Assembly: GCA_030685235.1 (NCBI GenBank)
Contig: MU839137.1
Span: 186,001 to 250,000 of the forward strand
DNA from: Copromyces sp. CBS 386.78
Taxonomy: Eukaryota > Ascomycota > Sordariomycetes > Sordariales > Sordariaceae
Direction: 5' to 3'
DNA length: 64,000 nucleotides
Below the pieces are notes generated by a model that was given only the letters and a program-made list of their open reading frames with translations, was not told the DNA's origin and made no database searches. Made by a program: the position numbers and the translations under genes. Positions within the stretch are counted from its first letter, which is position 1, and the number at the start of each line of letters is the position of its first letter. Below, piece after piece: positions 57,950 through 64,000 of the stretch.

Positions 57950-59539
57950 TATATATGTAGCCAGTACATTAAGCACTCTACATATTATATTAGATCATTA
58001 CAGAATATATTACGCAGATTACATACGCATTACATTACTTATACCTCACGGTATAATAATAATACCCATATAATAATCGAACAAACCTTATCATCCTTAT
58101 TGTTTCGACGAATTAAGAAGTCTATTTACTTTATTAAAATCGTATTAAACGCATCCCCTACTAGCGATCGAATCCGCTTCGGATTTTGTAAAATCTAAAT
58201 CCAAATCGATTTAAGACACCTAATTTAAATATTATTAAATTGTTAATTCGATCTTTATTCCTTACTTTAAGAATTAGCTATCCCTTCGATTAATTGCGTC
58301 GCCTATTTCAATACCGGTTAATTAAATCCTCCTAGACTTACGACCGTCGATTCGACCTCAATCGATTCGACTTTATTAAACCCGTTCAAATTATAATAAA
58401 TTCGAATAAATTGTACTAGACTTAATATTAATCGGCTCGATTTTAATAAATTAATCAAATCTTCCTAAACGCAATATTCATTAGTTCGACTTCGTTAGGC
58501 TCGACTCTTAACGTAGATTCCGAATTTAAAATTCTAAGCCTACCCTTATAGAGTAAATTAAGTAGACCGCCCGTTAACTCCAACGATTTTATTGTATTGG
58601 ACACCTAAATACTAAGGTTATATAAGATAAGCACTTCGAAATTACTAGATAGATCACCCTGCGTTTAAAAATCTATATTAGTTACCGCGAAACCCTATAT
58701 CCTATCGAATAGACCGAATTAAGACGTAATTTTATTAATTTATTTAAGGCTTAGAAAAATCGCTATAATTTTATTAAATAAATTTAATATTTAAATTAGA
58801 TTACCGGAGATTAATTAGCGCCGAACCTACAAATCGAATTTATATTAAATTTAACTTCGGAACCTTCCGTAGCAGTATAATAACTTCCTAAATTCGGAAA
58901 TCAACGGCAATTTCCGGCTATATTAAGCGTAATTACCTAATTTTTATAAGCTCTTACTCTATTTTCCTAAATATTTATAGCTTTATTACGGGTATTTATT
59001 CAATTAAATCGGATTCTAATTGCCTCGTAATTAAATTAAACTTTCGTTATAAATTTTATAAGAAAGTTTAACGCTAATATTATTAATATATTAGACTTTA
59101 GCAGTTTCTTATTTATTTTATTAAATTTCGGAAATCCTAAATTCCTTTCGGACTTAATGTTCTATTTTAACTTTAACGAATCTATTTTAGAATTAACTAT
59201 CGTCAATACAAATTTTGCTAAATTTAATTTTAAAACCCTTTAAAAATTATAAACCTTTCTTATTCCCCTATTCCGAATAGTAATAAATCCTTTACTATTT
59301 ACCCCTCTTCGTTATCCTACCTTTAAACCGATTAATTTTAATTTTTTTTCCTTAACTCTCCTTTAATAATTATAATTACTATCCCTATTAAAGATTTTAG
59401 AAGAATTAAACCCCTTAAAAAATATCCTAGCGTTAATTAATAATAAAGACTTAAATAGATTAATAATTATTAACCTTAACGAAACTACCGCTATAAAGCT
59501 TAAACGAAGTAGAATTGAACTATTATAAATAACATATTT

Positions 59540-60800
59540 TTATTAAATTCGTAGCCGTCAACGAACCGAATTGGAAGCTATACTACTAACGGTAAACAAA
59601 ATCGCCCAATTAATTAGTTAAGCTATAGCCCAAACCTTAGCGGCCGCTCTTCGCCCCCCTTTAAATTCATTATTAAACTTAAAAGTAGACGAAGTTAATT
59701 TCCTCAATCCCGGGCTAAAGGAAAAAGACGATAATAATAACGGTATAATTTAATAAAGTAAGATTATAATATTCGTTAATATTTATATTTTTACTAAATA
59801 ATTTAAATATTTAGCCGCTATACAATTAATATAAATTATTTAAGAAGTTTAGACTACTTATTTTTAAGGCTTCGCCTTAATATAGTATTCTACCGAATTA
59901 ATTAATTTTAAACGAATTAGTTTAGTTATAGGGAATATCGAACTTATTACTTCGATTCTTATTAATCGATTTAAACGTATAAATAGCGAAGTACTTTTCA
60001 ACTTTTAAATTAAGAGGTTGACCTTATTTAACGTCTATATAAGTAGGGATATTAAATCCTTCGTATAATAAGTCGTTCGTAACGTTAAAGTACTAAGTTT
60101 ACTTAACTATTTATAATTTATATTCGCTTTTAAAACTATAGATAATTATATCTAATCCGTCGTTAATAAACTTATAGAATCTATATTCTTAGGAGCCTTT
60201 CTTAAATATATTAACGATAAGAAGTCTATTTTAATAGTTAAAGCCAAAGAATTCTAAGGCTCGTCACCTATTAATAGGCTTTCGTTATTCAACTTGTTAA
60301 ATTCGATTATAGTATTAATTAACTTCGGCAAATATTATTATTCGCGTCCCAACCCTCCCTTTCGTTAATAGATTTATTAAAATTCTAATACTAATCCTTA
60401 TAATTAATATAATAATAATTATAATAATTATGGCCGGAATAATAATCGTTATAATAATAATTATCGAAGAAACGGCGGCAATCCGAACTATAATAATAGG
60501 AACCGGAATAACCTAACGTTAAAATTTAAATATTAATCTCAGTCGAATCCGAACTAAATTTAAATTTAAACGTAGGGCTAAGGATATTAAAATTAAAATT
60601 ATTAGAACTAAATTTACTAAAATAACCAATCGTCTATAAATAACTAAAGTAATTCGGCTAATAAATTTAACAATCAACCTAACCAAAATAATAAACCTAA
60701 TATTTAATAGGTATATATAGCCGAAACCTAAAACTCCAGCCGATAATAAGAAGAATAATAAAATTAACAATAGAATTAATAAAACTACTAATCGACGGTT
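59540..60800 (+). pseudogene. Gag-like remnant of the gypsy element
   Basis: Readable pieces include R-T-E-L-E-A-I-L-L and a long Asn/Arg/Tyr-rich stretch (60390-60520) typical of nucleic-acid-binding Gag tails, broken by many stops. No intact zinc knuckle was found. The limits are approximate. Confidence 0.4.
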
Positions 60801-61999
60801 AATTAGAATTTAGAGAGCTATAATAACGATAAATATAGTCTAACCTTCGAATAAACTTACGATTAATTAAACTAAAGCGCGAATTAGAATAATAATTATA
60901 ACGGCCTTAAATAACCTAATGGACCGCTTAATTATATTACCTAAATAGGAGTTTAATAATTGTCAACTAAAACCTATTAATACCGGTATTATTACGCTAA
61001 GTTCCCGACTTTAAATAAACTTTAAAAATACTTGGAGAAGGATTATTAAATCGAAAGACTATATAAATAAGCCGCTTTAATTATTATAATCGAATTAACG
61101 TTATTAATCCCCGAACTAAATTTCAACCCCTGTATAATTACTAATTGCGCTATCAAGTCTGTTTCGGCTCTGGATATTCCTAACTTCGAAATTATTAATA
61201 TTAAAATTACTAAATTGGAAGCCGATTATTGTATAATTATTAATTACGTTAACGAACCTTCTTTCAAATTAATTATTATTAACAACTTTAATCCTAATAC
61301 TCCTATTAATTGCTCGCCTAACTTTTCGTTTAATTTTCTTACCGTTGATTTTATTACTTTTAATTCGGAAGTCGATCTAATTATTAAATCGTATATAATT
61401 ATTAATTGCCCGTTCGAAACTTCTAATTCCGAATTAAATTTATTAAATTATAAGAAAGTTATAATTACTATTATTAAATAAATAATTAATTTAAAAATAT
61501 TGTATAGTAACGGACAAATTAAATTATTAAATTTAATAAATTAAAGTTGTAAACCCTCCCCGAGAAATCTATATTATTAATTTACAATCGAGGAAATCCT
61601 AGAATCTAAAATAGAATTTAAAATATAAGTGATAAAAATAGGTAGAAAGCTAGCCTTAATAGCGAATCCGCCCTTACCTTTCTAAAAACTATTAAAGATT
61701 ATTTATTCTAACGTTGATTCTAAGCCGGATATTAGAATTAGCTAAGGCTTCAAAACTTATTCCTACTTTAAAGTTCGTATTATAACCAATTTAATATTAT
61801 AATACGAAGAGGAAATTTATTTCGATATAAGTTGTACTAAATTATTAGCCGATAAAATTTAGATTATATAATACTATCCTAAAGTTTAAATTCGATGTAA
61901 AGCTTTAATTATATTAATTCGAGGGATCGGTAATGATTAATACGTTTTAAATAAATATATAATCTTCAACTTCTTTTTTAAAGGAGGTATACTATAAGG

Positions 62000-64000
62000 C
62001 GAAGAAGCCGTTGCTTACTTCCGCTGCGAAATTGGACTTATTAACGGACTTAAAGTATACCTTTTACTAGGAATGGATATTTTAGGACTAGAAAGTTTCG
62101 TCCTTAATCTTAGAAAGTTAGCCGCTATAGTTAGATCTTATAAAATCGCTATCCTAATAATTGTCCTACTTAGAAGTAAACGCTATAACGCTAGAATTAT
62201 TATTATATAATATATTATCGTTTAATTTAAATTTTTCGCTTAAATTCTAATTAAGTATAGTATTTTAATAATTAATAGTTAAAATCTTCTATTCGAACTA
62301 TTACCGTTTAATAAGGTAACGTTATTCACTATATTTACTAATATAGGTATAAACTATATTGTCGTAACGAATCTATTTGACAAACTAATTATAGTCGCTA
62401 ATAACTAGACTATTAGCCGCCTTCAATTAACTAATAATATATTTTCTCTAACTTAAATTTTAAAGGAATAAATAATTAACGCTATTTATTTAGCGGCTAA
62501 TTAATTTTATAATGAATATTACGTTGTTAACGATCCGTATTTAGTATAAGATTAAATTACCGTTAAATACTATACCGGCGTACGCGTTTATAAGGATTGG
62601 GATAATCTAGAAAAGTATTAACGAATTTTTAATTTACTAGATGAATTCGCAAACGTCTTCGAAAATAAAGGCTTCGTTTTAATTTCTGAAGATTAATGGC
62701 TTTATATCTCGTTGAAATTAGGATGGGAAAAGGAGATCCTGTAGAAGTATAGGATATATTCTATTTGACCTTGTAAATATAAAATTATTTAAAAGTTTTT
62801 CAAGAAATTTATTAAATAAGGTAAGATTTATAAGACCAAAAATTAAATTTCCTTTTTATTCTTAATCTTCGTTATATAGAAGGATACGTCCGATGGGATA
62901 AAGAAAGGACGGATAGTCGTTAATATTCGTAAGCTCAATAAAATTATCTTATTCGATTCGTATTTAATAACTTCTTAAAACGAAATACTATCGGCTATTA
63001 GCGATAAAATTTCTATTTCTATTTATAATGCTATTAATTTCTACTACTAATAGCGAGTCCACCCCAATTCGGACTAGGCATTTACAATTATAACGCTTAA
63101 AAGGTAATTTTCCTTTAAATATTTAATTATAGGATATAAAGGGAGTAATGCCTTCGTTCAACGGTAAATAAATATTATTCTACAAGATATTTTAACCGCT
63201 AGAAGTTATTATAATAATATTATCGTCGCTTTATTTACTATTAATAATTATTTTGCCGATTTGAGGCGCTTTTTTAAAGCCCTTAAAATTGTTAATATTA
63301 ATTTAAGTCCTTCGAAATCCTTTATTAAATTTCCTAATACCGTAATACTAGGCTGAAAAATTAATTTATTTAATTTGACTATAATGCTAGAAAATTTTAA
63401 CGCTATTAAACGCTTATAATTTCTCTTAATATTAAAAAATTTAGAATACTTCTTCGGATTTATCGGCTACTTACGAAATAATATGCCCTAGTTTTTAATT
63501 ATCGTTTCCCTGCTCTAAGAACGGAAAATTCGATTAATATAAATTTACGAAGCTAAGGATCTAAAGAAACGATCGAAATACGTACGAAAAGTTTAAATAA
63601 ATATAATTATTGTTAACGAACCTATTATAACTAAAAAAACAATTTTTAATATAATTAAGGAAGAATTGTTAAAGTAAATTATATTAATGTATTTCAATGT
63701 TAATAGGCAATTATTCTTCGATTTTAATATATTTAAATACGGAATTGGTATATAAATTTACTATATTAATAAGTAGACTATATTAAAACTATTAGATTCG
63801 AAGGGAATTATTATTGTGTATCCGCCGTATATAATAATCTAACCCGTCGCCTTCTTAAATCGGACTTTATCTAAAGCCGAATATAAATATTAGCTAATAA
63901 AAATAGAAATCCTAAGTTACGTTTGGATAATAAAGAAAATTCGTTAATAGTTGCAAACTATTAAGAAAACCCTAATCGTATTTACGGATTATTAAGCTAT
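62000..64000 (+). pseudogene. Pol remnant (protease end, reverse transcriptase, RNase H start)
   Basis: The plus-strand frame keeps the gypsy Pol landmarks in order with TAA/TAG codons where Gln or Trp would be expected. The reverse-transcriptase active-site aspartates read AAT-AAT (Asn-Asn) at 63213-63218, which fits G-to-A change on the coding strand. The frame continues past the window end inside RNase H. Confidence 0.75.

Larger units (their letters stand above)
57950..64000 (+). mobile_element. Ty3/gypsy LTR retrotransposon, RIP-mutated, truncated by the window end
   Basis: AT-dominated sequence with almost no CpA. The plus strand shows the gypsy order. An Asn/Gln/Arg-rich Gag-like region lies at about 59540-60800 (Asn-rich runs near 60390-60520). 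A protease-end motif L-L-L-G-M-D-I-L-G lies at 62061-62090. Reverse transcriptase is at about 62840-63520 (R-V-H-P near 63055, Y-K-G-S-N-A-F-V near 63137, the Y-x-N-N-I active site at 63207-63221, then L-G-Q/stop-K and F-G-F-I-G-Y-L-R). RNase H begins at about 63690 (F-L-N-R-T-L-S-K-A-E at 63850-63880) and is cut by the window end. The 5' LTR could not be identified because its partner is outside the window. Confidence 0.8.

Overview
The window is nuclear DNA of a filamentous ascomycete, most likely a Sordariomycete of the Neurospora/Sordaria/Podospora/Chaetomium type; I cannot name the species. The evidence is short introns (about 50-85 nt) with GTAAGT-like donors and CTAAC/CTGAC branch sites, fungal-type proteins (APC2, a Pezizomycotina RING protein, a C2H2 protein, an ankyrin protein with a Clr5-like start), pyrimidine-rich leaders, and blocks of extreme AT content carrying the signature of repeat-induced point mutation (RIP). 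In those blocks CpA/TpG is nearly absent, CpG persists, and transposon reading frames are full of TAA/TAG where CAA/CAG once stood.

Layout. 1-7.5 kb is gene-dense: an AbiEii-like nucleotidyltransferase (268-1155, +), an aminoglycoside-phosphotransferase-like kinase (2326-3638, +, two introns) and the cullin subunit of the anaphase-promoting complex, APC2 (4148-7477, -). 7.5-16.7 kb has no convincing gene but holds short decayed repeats: a 125-bp hairpin, a tandem duplication, a foldback, and one of two copies of a MITE-like element (copies at 1376-1632 and 11280-11577). A C2H2 zinc-finger gene with three introns lies at 16735-18099 (+).

20.9-37.4 kb is a transposon cluster. It consists of a RIP-destroyed CACTA/Tnp2-type transposase (-), a short nested LTR retrotransposon with a target duplication (28069-30262), an island of normal composition (30.85-32.67 kb), and a 4.75-kb DNA transposon with 65-bp terminal inverted repeats, a ruined Tc1/mariner-type DDE transposase (-) and a second ruined reading frame (+).

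37.4-57.9 kb is of normal composition again: an intron-containing tRNA-Ile(AAU) gene (40419-40520, -), a large low-complexity RING-finger gene (42476-46482, -) with an awkward in-frame stop, a membrane-anchored polysaccharide deacetylase (52850-53785, +) and a Clr5-like/ankyrin gene (54290-56705, -). From about 57.95 kb to the window end is a RIP-mutated Ty3/gypsy retrotransposon (+), cut off by the window edge inside RNase H.

The protein-coding genes form no operon or obvious pathway cluster. The closest thing to a functional pairing is the adjacent, same-strand nucleotidyltransferase and phosphotransferase-like genes. The dominant story is genome defence (RIP) acting on at least four different transposon classes next to a conserved cell-cycle gene.
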